Shown: positions 1 to 10,983 of the stretch, piece after piece
Position numbering within the stretch: the first letter of the stretch is position 1
Layout: each line of letters opens with the position of its first letter
Assembly (NCBI GenBank): GCA_965153455.1
Contig: OZ234502.1
Coordinates: 12,183,495 to 12,247,494 of the forward strand
DNA: 64,000 nt
Source: Sphagnum compactum
Taxonomy: Eukaryota; Bryophyta; Sphagnopsida; Sphagnales
Direction: 5' to 3'
Made by a program: the position numbers and the translations under genes
The notes under the pieces: generated by a model
Databases searched by the model: none
Seen by the model: only the letters and a program-made list of their open reading frames with translations
Told to the model about the DNA's origin: nothing

Positions 1-1174
1 ACCAATAGTAATATAAGAACATGTTATCCATAGAGGAATGGATTCTACGAGCCGGAAGGCTTTTGCAGCAATTCATTGTTGATGCGTATGCATGTACTGA
101 ACAGAACCGCTTGAAGTTTATTTGCGAGAACTAGCGACAACTGCATTGCGACCTGTACAATGGTCTTCAAGATGCACCGAATGCTGGCGACGTTCTCGGG
201 AATGACGTCGGGCAGAAGATGATTCTCTCGTCGTCATTCCAGGGCGGTGAGCGCGCCATGGGCCAATTGTACCAGGATGCCATGGCCAGGGTCCGCAAAT
301 TTGGCAAGCCAGACCTTTTTGTCACGTTTACCTGTAATCCTAAATGGAAAGAGGTTACAGATGCGCTTTTCCCACAACAAACTGCCAAGGATCGCCCTGA
401 GTTAGTAACTCACGTTTTCAATTTGAAACTTGACGCCCTTTTGAAGGACATCAAAGATGGTGTTTTTGGCAATGTGATTGCTAAAATTTAGGTCATTGAG
501 TTTCAAAAGAGAGGCTTGCCCCACGCGCACATTTTGTTCATTTTAGATGAAGCGTCAAAATTGCACCATTGCCGAGGACTATGATTCAATGGTGTCGGCC
601 GAGATTCCGAACCTAATACACCATCCTGAGGCACATGAGACGGTCACTTCGTGCATGGTGCATAGGCCATGTGGTCCAAATTTTCTCAACGCACAATGCA
701 TGGAGCAGGGAAAGTGCAAGAAAAGGTACCCGCGTTCCTTTAGCGAAGAAACACGCTGTGATGTTGATGGGTACCCCGAGTACCGGCGCCATCAAACCCG
801 CATTTTTGTAGATCCAAAGACGCAACGCATGGTGGATAACCAGTGGATTGTCCCGTACAATCTTCACCTAGCAACCAAGTACCACGCACACATCAACGTG
901 GAGATATGTTCGTCCATATCTATCGTCAAGTACCTGTACAAGTATGTGTACAAGGGACCTGACCGTGCTATTGCCGTTATCAAAAGGCAGGCGGATACGC
1001 CTGGCCAGGTGAACAATGCGCAGGCGGTTGTTGCCAATGGTGAGTGGCAAAACCGCGATGAAATTAAAGCATACCTTGAAGGACACTATGTCTCTGCCTC
1101 CGAGGCATCGTGGCGTCTTTTCTCCTTTAGAATGCATGATGGGACACCGTCTATCACACGCCTTGCTGTGCACG
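1..1174 (+). pseudogene. Helitron 1 Rep (HUH endonuclease) region, broken
   Basis: This is the replication-initiator half of a Helitron transposase, which nicks and joins single-stranded transposon DNA. The HUH metal-binding motif is visible as GLPHAHIL at about 513-536. The two-tyrosine catalytic motif is visible as KYLYKYVYKG at about 928-957. A cysteine-rich GPCGPxxxNAxCM segment lies between them, as usual for the family. The frame is broken by TAG at 132-134 (probably once CAG), TAG at 489-491 just before the HUH motif, and a frameshift near 545-550. Frame and homology run straight into the LTR insertion at 1175. No function remains. The Helitron assignment is firm. Confidence 0.88.
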
Positions 1175-2429
1175 TGTCGCAACCCTAGCCTCGGCTCAAG
1201 GCCAAGGCAAGGGGGTTACAAGGTGCAAGCCTAATAGTAGACCCGGGAGTCACATTGCATGCTCCCGGGAGTGCAACCGTGAGAGAGAGAAAACTCTAAG
1301 TGTCAATGAGGACATTGACCTCTTCTTCTAGTGGGGGAGAGTGTCGCAACCCTAGCCTTTGGCTTGCGACCAAGGCAAGGGGGTTGTGAGGTTGCGGGCC
1401 TAGTAGTAGACCCGGGAGGCACATCACATGCTCCCGGGAGTGCAAGGAGTGCAAAGAGTCCAGAGAGTGTGAGGGAGTGAACCCTCACACTCCCAAGTGA
1501 ACTCCCACGTTGGGAGTTGGTGAGAGTTGGAGTCCCGGAGGGACTCCCGAAACTTCAGAGAGCATTTTGAGGGGTCAAAACTCCATGGCTTGTTTCGCTC
1601 TTTATATCAATGGAAAGCTCTTGAAGTGTAGATGTCTAAAATGGGCTCGCATTGCTCATTTGGACATCTGAAACACAAGTTATGGCCAAAAGAAGGCCCG
1701 GGAGTCGAATTCCCGGGAGTCGTCCAGTTTTGACTCCCGACCACTAAAAGTCGGGAATCGACCCGAAATACTGGGCTGCAGAGGACGTGCGACATACCGT
1801 TGGAAAGGTCTCGACGAGATCTACAACTTTGCTTCAGACCGCATCGCGATCCGAGGTCTGCTCGCAAAGTTATGGGGCTCCAAAGTCGCGGGAGTCCCAT
1901 TTGGCGCGATTTCGGGACTCCCACTCGGGAGTCCCGGGAAAAATAGCCATTTGGATGTAGCCTCCGTGGAGAGTCACAGAGTATACTATAAGGGGGAAGT
2001 GGTTGGCTTCCCCAAGGGGGAAGGTGCTGGCTTCCCCACCAAAGGGAGTGAGGTGGTGGCTTACTCCCGAGCCCGGAGTGTGTGTGTGTTCAAAGTGAGT
2101 CCGAGTTCACCCGTGGCTTGTCCCAACACCAAAAGGATTCAACATGAGTCCCAAGGGGGAAGGTGATGGCTTCCCCAAGGTCCGGGCCGTGGCTCTTCCT
2201 AGCACCAAAGGTGCTCCAACTTTGGACTAACCACTTGGAGTGGTTCATGGAGGGTCCGTGTGAGTGAGTCAAGCTTGTCAACTTTTCCTAATCCCATCCC
2301 GGAGCTCCAACACACCCCTCTACCCCTCAAGTGTTGTGAGCTAGGGAGCGGCTCCAAGTTCCAACTCCTTCCACATTGCTGCATACTTGGACCCTCAAGT
2401 GGGTCCACTAGGAACTTGGGAGCGCGTCA
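1175..2429 (+). mobile_element. LTR retrotransposon remnant: partial 5' LTR, polypurine tract and full 3' LTR
   Basis: The insert begins TG and ends CA and is flanked by the perfect 5-bp duplication GCACG (1170-1174 and 2430-2434). It is not a plain solo LTR. The first ~125 bases resemble the LTR start seen again at 1342. Next come about 43 bases ending in a short reading frame NEDIDLFF-stop and a purine tract TGGGGGAGAG at 1332-1341. A complete LTR follows at 1342-2429 (1,088 bp). The simplest reading is an internally deleted element: the left end of the 5' LTR, the last bases of the internal domain with its polypurine tract, and the intact 3' LTR. A related LTR lies at 21718-30109. Superfamily (Ty3 or Ty1) cannot be told from what remains. 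Confidence 0.85.
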
Positions 2430-2434
2430 GCACG

Positions 2435-4530
2435 AGCCTGGAATGCATACGGTCATGTATAATGATAATGCCAGTATTTTTGAAACTGTTAATAGCGAGC
2501 AAAACCAGAAAATAACGCTCATTGAATACTTCCAAGCCAATATTGATTACCCCTTGGCCAGAGAAGTCACGTACATGGAATTTCCCTCTGTGTTTACATG
2601 GACCAATGGGACAAAAAAATGGACCATCCGGCAGAGAGGGTGTTGTGTCGGGCGCCTTTATTTCGTCAGTCTTTCTGCTGGCGAACGTTATTTCTTGGGT
2701 ACATTGTTAACGAAGGTCAAAGGTGCTATTTCTTTTGAAGCTCTTCGCACAGTTAACGGTGTTATCCATGACACATTCAAATCAGCGTGCATTGTGCTTG
2801 GTTTGTATGACTCGGATGACGAATGGAATGCCTGCTTGGAAGAAACAGTTGGCATGCAAACAGGTGCGCAGTTACGGTCTCTATTTGTGACCATCTTGGC
2901 CTTTGGCGTTCCAAGTGAGCCACGCATGCTCTGGGACAAGTACAAGGAGCACATTTGCGATGACTGCAAGGTAGTATTGCAACGTCGCGGTATAGTGGAA
3001 CCGTCCATTGAGCAAATTGAGAGTTGGGCATTACATTCCTTACGGGATGCACTTGCCAAATTTAGCAAAACTCTCGAGGATTTTGGCCTTCCTACCCCCT
3101 CTATTGCCTTTGATCGGTTAGAAACCAATCGCTTACTTGAAGTGGAGCGCGACCACAATGTCAAGGTCTTGCAAGCCGAGGTGGCTATGGCCAGTGAGAG
3201 CCTCAATGATGGGCAACGTGCAGTCTACAATGGCATAATCGATGCATATGCTGGCCATCACGCTAAAGTCATCTTTATCGATGGCCCTGGTGGAACGGGT
3301 AAGACCTACACCGAAAACTTGATTTTGAACACTGTGCGTTCGCGTGGTGATATTGCACTTGCTGTCGCCTCTTCATGCATTGCCGCACTTCTGCTTTCAG
3401 GAGGGTGAACGGCCCATTCGTACCTAAAGATCTCGATCGCGCTTGACCGTACATCCTTTTGTTGTATTCGTAAGCAAGATGATTTAGCGGCGCTAATCTG
3501 TCAAACGAAGCTCATCCTTTGGGATGAAGCTCCTATGACTAATAAGCTTGCTTTTGAAGCGGTGGATCGAAGTCTGTGTGACCTTATAGACAGGAATGAG
3601 CCTTTTGGCGGCATTGTTTTCGTCATGTCAGGGGACTTTCGCTAGGTCCTTCCGGTCATCCCCCGGGGATCCCATGCAGACATTGTTTCTGTATCAATCA
3701 AGAATTCCTACCTATGGGAATTTGTTGAGGTATTTCGTCTTTCAGAAAATATGCGGGCCGGTGATGCCGTTGTTGTTCACTCCGATCTTGGGAATCGCAC
3801 TTTTGCAGACTGGCTTATTTGTCTTGGTAACAACGAGCTGGAAACCATTGATGAAGACTACATCAAATGTCCAGACATGATGGTACTCCCTCCTGCGGAC
3901 ACACGAGCCATGGCTGTGGCCATCTACCCTCGACTACACGAGGGCCAGGCCACAAACAAGTATTTGCGTGAGCGCGCAATTTTGGCTCCTCGCAATAAGG
4001 AGGTTTCGCTAATAAACACGATGGTTTTAAGCTACCTTCTAGGCGTGCAAGTCGACTTCTTTAGTGCGGATTCCGTAAAGGACACGGAAGTGGCGAACAC
4101 ATACCCTTCCGAGTTCCTCAACACTTTGGAAGTTAGTGGCATGCCTTCACACAAGTTGTCGTTCAAGATTGGCGCACCAGTGATGCTGCTGCGCAATCTC
4201 GACCCATCGGCTAGGCTGTGCAATGGGACGCGCCTGATTATTCGACGTTTCACGATGCGAGTTGTTGAGGCTGAGATCATCACAGGCAAAGGGGCCGGTA
4301 ATGTGGCCTTTATCCTGCGCCTTAAGTTCATTTCCGATAACAGCGGTTTGCCATTTACATTTGCAAGGAAGCAATTTCCTTTGTGGCTGGCTTATGCCAT
4401 GACTATTAACAAGTCTCAAGGGCAAACCCTCTCTCATGTTGGCCTTCATCTCATAGATGACGTTGTTTCGCATGGCCAACTTTAGGTTGCCTTTTCACGC
4501 GCCAAGGCACTAGCGAACGTCAAAGTTTAG
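2435..4530 (+). pseudogene. Helitron 1 Pif1-like helicase region, broken
   Basis: This is the 5'-3' DNA helicase half of the Helitron transposase (SF1B, Pif1/RecD2-like). Walker A GPGGTGKT is at about 3285-3308 and Walker B LILWDEAPMT near 3508-3540. The sensor-like SGDFR is near 3628-3642, MLLRNLDPSARLCNGTRL at about 4180-4235, and the C-terminal TINKSQGQTL near 4403-4432, followed by HGQL and VAFSRAKAL. All of it stays in one frame, interrupted only by TGA 3406-3408 (GGRT in relatives, so CGA to TGA), TAG 3643-3645 (FRQVLP in relatives, so CAG to TAG), TAG 4483-4485 and TAG 4528-4530. No frameshift is seen, so decay is by point mutation. Confidence 0.88.
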
Positions 4531-4689
4531 CTGCCAGACACTATGCATGGCCGGATTGGCCTTATGCGCAATGTTGTGTACAAAGAAGCCCTCCTTTGAG
4601 GCTTCATGCATCTCCTAAATGGCTCCGCGAGAAGCTACATTCACAACATGCAGCTCTTTAAAATAGATAGTTTCTTCGAAATAAATATG

Positions 4690-4895
4690 GTTTAAAGAAA
4701 CCGAAGGTCTTCACAGTGTCCGAAGGTCATGGGTACCCATTAGCACGCCCTTCATAGGAGGCCCTTTTGGAGGACCCGCGCATCTGCCGGAACCGTCTTG
4801 CCCAGGAGAGGCATGCTCCCGGTTTAAAGAAAATAAATACAGTTTAAAGAAATCGAGGGTCTTCACAGTGTCCGAAGGTCACGGGTACCCACTAG
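4690..4895 (+). repeat. Direct repeat at the Helitron 1 distal end
   Basis: A ~50-bp unit beginning GTTTAAAGAAA, containing CTTCACAGTGTCCGAAGGTC and ending GGGTACCCA, occurs at 4690-4739 and again at 4842-4891. An inverted partial copy lies at 11303-11334. The second copy runs into ACTAG at 4891-4895, the candidate Helitron 3' terminus. The bases after it (TAGAAAAATTG) are also similar at the 11.3-kb copy, so the repeat may extend past this point. Confidence 0.6.
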
Positions 4896-5001
4896 TAGAA
4901 AAATTGTCCTCAACAGGACAAATTTGGCAAAAAAAACATTTCGTGACTTGATGCAACCTAACACCCAAAACCTCATCCAAGAACTTTGTGTGGCGAATGG
5001 G
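4896..5001. other. Spacer between Helitron 1 and the hAT element
   Basis: This short AT-rich stretch shows no coding signal. It is the original target DNA of the hAT insertion, or the tail of the repeat described at 4690-4895. Confidence 0.4.
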
Positions 5002-5009
5002 AGCTAAAC

Positions 5010-7805
5010 CAGGCCTCATAAAACCTGGCATTCTATTTTTAGATGCCAACTTTGCCAGAATTAATTTCGCCAAAGTGCCATAATTAAGTAATACAATTAT
5101 TAAGAGCATCCCCACCGCAAGTCACTAAAACGGTCACTATCACTAATTTTTTGGTAGTTGGTCTAAGCCTCTAAGGGCCAAAATAATGATTTGGGTGCAG
5201 TCATTTTTGTGGTTTCCCACCGCGGAGTCACTAAACTGAAATCATCAGATTTAAGGGGGTTGTTGAGTGCGCATTCACTATAGTTTTATCAATCTCGTTG
5301 TGTGTGTGTGCGCGCGCGTTCGTCGATCGGCCTGTTGATCCTGCTCTTCTCGATCGCCCTGTTGATCTTGCTCTTCTCGATACTGCACATCTTGTTCGCA
5401 CCTTGTTCGCACCTTGCATGTCATCATGAGTCGACAGACACCATTTCAGGACAAACATGCTGTGGAATACGGTCTTCAACCGGTGCAGCGATCGGTAGGC
5501 GGCGTGATTACGATTGTGCAATGCCTTTTCTGTGTCCACATCAGGCGCGAGAAGCATGAAGGTCCCGGTGTGAAACGCCAACGCACCAAGAACACGCAGT
5601 TGTTCCAGTTCCTGTTCCGACCCGAGGCCTACAAAAATCATCACGAATCTCAACATCACGAAGACTGGACCAGTTATCAATTGCTCTTGCATCAAAAGAA
5701 GGCTGCATTCTTCAAGAAAAAGAAGGTCTCTGGCATTCACAGTTTCTTGGACAAGGACAAGGATAGCCTATAGTTCGTCATTTCGAGGCTTACGATCGTC
5801 GATGATGTGGTGAGAGATTTATTTTTCCATCCGGAGGAAGACGAAGAAGACGATGCGTCCGAACCGATCATGAAGGGCAACGCCATGAAGCTGTTCAAAC
5901 CGCAGGAGGACAAATCATACCTGGTGACGATCAAGAACTCTTTGCGGTTCGACCTCGCAATTCGACACGTTTCTGTTGGGTTGTCGTTTCGGCAGACATC
6001 CAAGGTGATTAAGCAACATCGTTCGGCGACCAAGAATGCCAAACTTAGCGGCCTCAACAACCACATGGTCGGTCAGTTCGTTCGCGTTCTCCTTGTCGTC
6101 TCCCTGCATATCATCTCCGATGTTCTCACGGATCCAGCGGTTTGGGCGTTTTCACTAGTTGCTGATGCAAGCATTCATTTGGGTGTTCCTCTCCTCAATC
6201 AGTGGATTCGCATGTGCGTGAAAGGTGTGCTCTACAACCTTCACCTCGTCCTCGTTCCATTCTCCGAACGACATACCACTCAGAACTACGTGAAGCTCAT
6301 CAAGATTCTGCTCAACACCGTGTCTCCATCCTGGCGCGAAAAAGTCATTTCGATCAGCTCGGATGGAGAGAACACCATGATTGGTCGACATGCTGGTGTT
6401 GTCACACTGCTGGAGAATGAATGCTCGAATCCTGTGCTTCGCATTTGGTGCGTCCCTCACCAGCTTGATATTGTTGTCAAAAATGCCACACATGGGGTGT
6501 TGGACGAGGCGTTCCACAAGGTTGCCCACGCGTTCTCTATGCATCTTCGTGCTCAACAAATCCTCATCACCGAAATGGGTTCCAAGTGCCCGAAGGACAC
6601 GACGCGGTGGGTCGCATTCGGCAGTATTCTACGTTGGTTTCTGGAACATCGTCGTCGATTGATGATTCACGTGGCCGACAAGCGACCGGTTCAAGCGCCA
6701 TCCACGCAATGGTGGGTTATCGTGGGAGCGCTAGCACCTTTGTTCGAGCGGATCGCCGTCACATTTGCCATGCTCCAGTCTCCGAACTTGGTAATTTCTC
6801 AGCAGCGCCAAGAGGTGTCGAACCTGATGGCGGACATTGCAGCTAGTTTGGACATTCGCTCTATTGTGGATGCTGCGTTGATCAACGAGATCGATCCCAC
6901 CACGATCATTCAGCGAGATGGCTGGATCGTCACCAAAGATGTCATCGTCATGCACATCTGCGATGAAGGCTCGTGGGCACGCGATCTATACAACGAGCTT
7001 TCCGACATTGAAAAACAACAAACATTGCAGGAGATTAGCATCTTCTTGCTTTCCATTGTGGCGGACTGATTGCAGATCCAGGCGGAGCGTGATTCCAACA
7101 ACAATGCTATGGAATTGGAAGCGCCCCCCGTGATGCCAGCGGATCTCGTCAAGATGCGTCTTGGTGTGTTCATCAACGAAGTAGTGGATCAATACCGCGG
7201 GCACCTAGCCAAACACTGGAGTGCAGACCTGATTGATAAGGCGGAGAGCGAACACCGTGAACTGCTCGTTGTCTTACGCGCGCGAGCCGGATGTGAAGGC
7301 TGCCCTCGACAAGCACGACGAAAAGACGTTCTTTAACGAGGCGTGGGACTGCTTGAAGGGGTGCTTCATGCAGCTGCGTCAGCTGTGCAGTGGATTGGCG
7401 ACAGTGTTCCCGAATACGACGACCGTCGAGAGTGACTTTTCCATCGTTAAATGGGAGAAAAATGACTCCCGTAGCAACCTGATGAGTCTGTCCCTCGCGG
7501 GCATTATGCACGCGAAGCAATTCGAGCAAATCAAAATGATCAAGCGTTAATCTTTCGCTTGAATAACAGTGCGAGTTTGTCTCCATGTCCATTCCATTCA
7601 ACATATTCTTTGCCTAGTTGTGTTCCGTTTGCGATAGCCGTGAGAATGGTAGTAGCGGTGTCCGTTTTGATTTTATCTTCTAGTAGGGGGAAGCCTGTTA
7701 CAGAAAATAAAGCATATGCTCGATGTGCCAGTATTAAGGCGACAAATGTGCCAAAATTAATTTAATTCTGGCAAAGTTGGCATTTGCCAGGTTTTATGAG
7801 GCCTG
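5010..7805 (+). mobile_element. hAT DNA transposon with TIRs and 8-bp TSD
   Basis: The element is delimited to the base. The left end is CAGGCCTCATAAAACCTGG (5010-5028). The right end is its inverse, ending GAGGCCTG at 7805, and the inverted homology extends into GCCAACTTTGCCAGAATTAA. The target duplication AGCTAAAC is perfect (5002-5009 and 7806-7813). An 8-bp duplication with CAGG-type ends is the hAT signature, and the enclosed reading frame is hAT-like. Size is 2,796 bp. The transposase carries point mutations and a frameshift, so this copy is probably immobile, though its ends look usable in trans. Confidence 0.93.
5414..7550 (+). pseudogene. hAT-family transposase, lightly mutated
   Basis: This is a cut-and-paste transposase of the hAT superfamily (RNase H-like DDE catalytic fold). 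An ATG at 5414 (or 5426) opens a region with a CxxC pair (VQCLFC) that could be a BED-type zinc finger. The catalytic core follows, with SSDGENTMIGRHAG at about 6355-6400 and WCVPHQLDIVVKNA near 6447-6490. The C-terminal dimerisation segment has FPNTTTVESDFSIVKWEK at about 7409-7462 and ends KMIKR-TAA at 7548-7550. The frame is broken by TAG near 5771, TGA at 7067-7069 and a frameshift near 7280. A more divergent hAT subfamily than plant Ac/Tam3 is possible; I could not place it further. Confidence 0.85.
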
Positions 7806-8780
7806 AGCTAAACTCCTATTATGGTGATTATGCCTGCCCAGATGAGGGTGGAAATTTGCTACACATTTTTCCTTCGTCGCTAGAAAGGAGGACTCACTTG
7901 GTCTACACGATGTGTGCCTAGGAAAGTCACCATGCGACTTCATAGTTATCAACAAAGCACGACAAGTCCATTGTAGGCCACCCTAGTGGCGGGTGGGGTG
8001 CAAGGGGTCCATTAGTGGGCTGTGTTGACTATTACCTTACAAGGATTATTTTCCATTAGGTTGCCCCCATCATAGCTTCTTTCCCAATAATACCTTTTCG
8101 TTACTTTTGTCTTAGCTAGCTATGTTCTCGTCATCTCATAAACCTTTCCACCCTTGATTAAATGATTTCTCATATTTTCATTCACTTTTACCCAACAATA
8201 TTTATCTTTTGTGAACTTAGGTTGTCAATCCTTGGTTAACATTCTATCCTTGTAACTTGTAACCTTTATAAGTAGCCCAAAGAAGGAGACTACAATATAT
8301 CTATTTTTGTGGCTGCCCAAAGTTTGATCACATTTCTTTGTGATATGGGCCAATTGAATATGTCCATCAAAAAAGAGAAAAAACTGGGGTCCTCACTTCT
8401 AGTTAATATTAATCACACTATACTACATACCCTACTACATGCCTGCTTATCCCAGATTGGGCTCGGCTTGACCCGTTCCAAATTTTTAACCCACCTGACT
8501 GGATTGTCCGACCCTCCTGAATATATTGAGAAATCTGTGGACCTAGACCATTCTGCTTTTAACTTGCCTAAGGATTTGGAAGAATAATCCCTCACAACTG
8601 TTGTATATGGTCAGGTCCAGATGTGTCTCAGTGACACTTTTAGCTAACCTTTTTGGGGTGGGCTCTTTTGGGGTAGCAAGGGGTAGGGGAGAGGTCAGAC
8701 AAACATGGACCAGAGGAAAAACAGAATGGAAGAAATGTTGTTGATGGAAAAAACTTGACCTGAGGGGTGAAACAAAAGAC
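7806..8780. other. Intergenic or SEC3-intronic sequence, no gene seen
   Basis: It begins with the right copy of the hAT target duplication (7806-7813). A 92-codon open frame at 8309-8587 has no recognisable motif and looks like chance. If SEC3 extends left of the window, this stretch would be intron. Confidence 0.5.
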
Positions 8781-8789
8781 AATATTCAT

Positions 8790-9740
8790 GATGAAGGATA
8801 TTAAACTGATGAAACACTACTCATAGGTGAAATTGATCACACACATGCAATTGGTCATACTTATGGATTAAATTTTACCACCTGAAAACCTAACTTTTGG
8901 GATGAATTCTGTCATGGATAAAATTGTGTTCATGAATGATATTTACCACACATGCATTTGATCATATGGATGAATTTTGACCAAACATTTTATGGTGGAT
9001 GAAATTGACCACCACATGCAATTGGTTGTAAAGATTTAAAGTGAACAAAGAGGGCATGTATTGAAAAAAACAGTGAAATTTGCCAGAAGAGAGAAATTGA
9101 TGAAATGAAAACATTTGAATCATATTGATAACACAAATGACTATACTATATGGATATAATCATATTCATGGATGGAGTTATGGACGTAACTACTAATATT
9201 AAATTCAAACGTGGATGAAAATTAACCTTGTGAATGACAATGACCACATGGATGAAGTAGACAATATGGATGAAAGGTTCCACTTGGATGACGTTGAAAA
9301 TAAAAATGTACTTTGCATTATGGATGAAACTTTAAAACATGATTGAAAGTGACCATTTATCCATATGATTGAATTTCATCAACATTGACATGAGTAATAT
9401 TCATGTGATCAATTTATTTAGAGGAATTGAGTTTCATCCATCTATTCAAATTTCATCCATGTTGTCAATGTCAATTGCATGATCATGTTTCTTCTACATC
9501 AATATTGTCCATTGTACATTGTCAATTCCAATCATATCATCAACTTTCATTCATGTGTAACAATTTCATCTGTATCATTTAATGTCAATCATGTTGTCAA
9601 TTTCATCCAAGTTCAACCCTATTCCAATCTTATTCCTGTGATCAAGTTCATCCAAATGATCATCCAAAATTTGCATGGATTTCATATGTATAACTTAATT
9701 TCATTCATGGCTATATCATATTGACATCAATGTCATCCAT
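8790..9740. repeat. Degenerate TGGATGAA motif field that flips strand near 9.36-9.43 kb
   Basis: From about 8810 to 9340 the top strand repeatedly shows TGGATGAA, GATGAAATTGACCACA and related words. From about 9430 to 9740 the complementary words TTCATCCAT and GTCAATTTCATCC dominate instead. The whole therefore behaves as a loose inverted repeat of about 0.4 kb per arm with a centre near 9.36-9.43 kb. Word spacing is irregular and I see no clean unit. It could be the decayed interior of a foldback element. Confidence 0.55.
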
Positions 9741-9858
9741 ATGGGAAAAAAAGATTCCCTGTCAACTCTATCCAATTTCCACTATTTATGAAATGGACTA
9801 TCTTTTTTTCTGTTTTTCACCATGGTGATTGCCAATGAGTTTTTTACGGTTTTTCATT

Positions 9859-9965
9859 CATAGCCAAAGTGGCAATCATCCCTAAGAAGATTTGGCCAAA
9901 TCTGGCTATAAACCAGAAAAAAAGTACAAATATGTAATCATCCTTCTATTTTTTGATTACACAAT
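9859..9965 (-). repeat. Short palindrome-ended repeat, copy 1 (reverse orientation)
   Basis: This copy matches the reverse complement of the 90-bp unit at 33805-33894. It has ATAGCCAAAGTGG at one end, ATCATCCCTAAGAAGATTT and GTAATCATCCTTCTAT inside, and GATTACACAATGAAAA at the other end. About 15 extra bases lie in the middle. Its flank (ATGAAAACCAAGTCTATAAATCTGGCA) also matches the flank of the 33.8-kb copy, so it belongs to a longer repeat. Confidence 0.7.
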
Positions 9966-10215
9966 GAAAACCAAGTCTATAAATCTGGCAATTTTTACTT
10001 TTTTTTTTTCCTCCCTGAAAACCTCCAAAATCACTTCTTTATAGAATTTTCAATTTCTAATTTCGATTTTTTGGCAACATTTCGCCAGTACAAAAAATCA
10101 CTGGTCAATGCTGTTTTTGAATCTGCAATTAAATTCCAAGTGTGAAAACCTACCCAGTTTTTTCTAGTGTAACCAGAGGACGCCTTACAAAGAGTAAAAA
10201 CCCCACCGGCTTTTT

Positions 10216-10575
10216 CTCCAGTGACACCCGGGCTGCTGCCCCCCTCCCCCCTCCCTCCTCCTCGGGGTTTCCTCCAGTGACACCCGGGGAAAATTTGTTC
10301 CAAAAATCATCTGCGGTATTTTCGCCGCACGTAAAGTTTTCCGCCAAAACAGAGTGCCCAGGATTCCATGGAGAGCCTGTGGCAATTTTGTTCCCAAAAA
10401 TCAACTCCGGTCTTTTCGTCGCACGCAAACTTTTCCGCCAAAACAGAGTGCCCAAGATTCCATGGAAAGCCTGTGGAAATCTTGTTCCAAAACATCAACT
10501 CCGGTCTTTTCGTCGCACGCAAACTTTTCCGCCAAAACAGGGTGCCCAAGATTCCATGGAGAGCCTGTTGAAATC
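10216..10575 (+). repeat. 94-bp tandem repeat array with a CACCCGGG-rich leader
   Basis: The word TTTTCCGCCAAAACAG starts at 10337, 10431 and 10525, giving an exact 94-bp period over three units. A more diverged partial unit lies at about 10280-10336. Each unit includes CATGGA(G/A)AGCCTGT and AACTCCGGTCTTTTCGTCGC. Two CTCCAGTGACACCCGGG words (near 10217 and 10271) precede the array. Several frames stay open here because the sequence repeats, not because it is coding. Similar words occur near 19440. Confidence 0.8.
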
Positions 10576-10983
10576 CAAACCAGCCAGCCCCACCACGTGC
10601 ACGTTCAATGGCGCGGATGCATCTGCTTTCTACCGCTGAAATCAACGCTTCTGTGTTGCCATCCAGAATATGTTCTCTTCTTCTCTTCCGTTGATGTCTC
10701 TGCCTTCCATCGCTATTGTGTAGCCGAGGCCTGGCACCCGCACTAACTGAAGTTGTTCTCATGCCTGCCACCGGCCTCCGTGCTGCCTAGAGCAGCCACC
10801 TGCTCGCTTGGACCGGGGCCGCTGTCACATGCTGCGTGGGTGCGAGCCAAGTCCTGCTGCCTGAAATCGTTCGCAGTGCGAGACGCTAAGAGTGATTTCT
10901 TTTCTATTTGAACAAGTTCTACAGTCAAACTCTGCGGCAGAACCGCATGGTTCTGGGCAGAGCTGCACTGTCAGGCCCAGAAA

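Larger units (their letters stand above)
1..4895 (+). mobile_element. Helitron 1 (RepHel type), decayed, 5' end outside window
   Basis: This is a rolling-circle transposon. A Rep (HUH nuclease) region at 1-1174 and a Pif1-family helicase region at 2435-4530 lie in the same direction. They were one coding sequence before an LTR element inserted at 1175-2429. Removing the insert and one target-duplication copy rejoins the frame at residues LAV-HEPGMHTV, matching the equivalent stretch of the second Helitron near 31.2 kb. The left part of the element is not in the window. The right end is uncertain: a CTAG at 4892-4895 followed by T fits the Helitron CTRR end rule, but I see no convincing terminal hairpin. 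Nonsense codons and a frameshift make it non-autonomous. Confidence 0.85.

Noticed and set aside
1303-2281. Open frames inside the first LTR element
   Set aside because: They fall in LTR sequence with no domain content. LTRs of this type are not protein coding.
5302-5559. Plus-strand frame with CVRARSSIGLLILLFSIALL
   Set aside because: It starts in a GT/GC microsatellite and lies in another frame over the 5' part of the hAT transposase region.
8309-8587. 92-codon open frame upstream of SEC3
   Set aside because: No match to SEC3's missing N-terminal exons or to any domain I recognise. No splice or promoter support.
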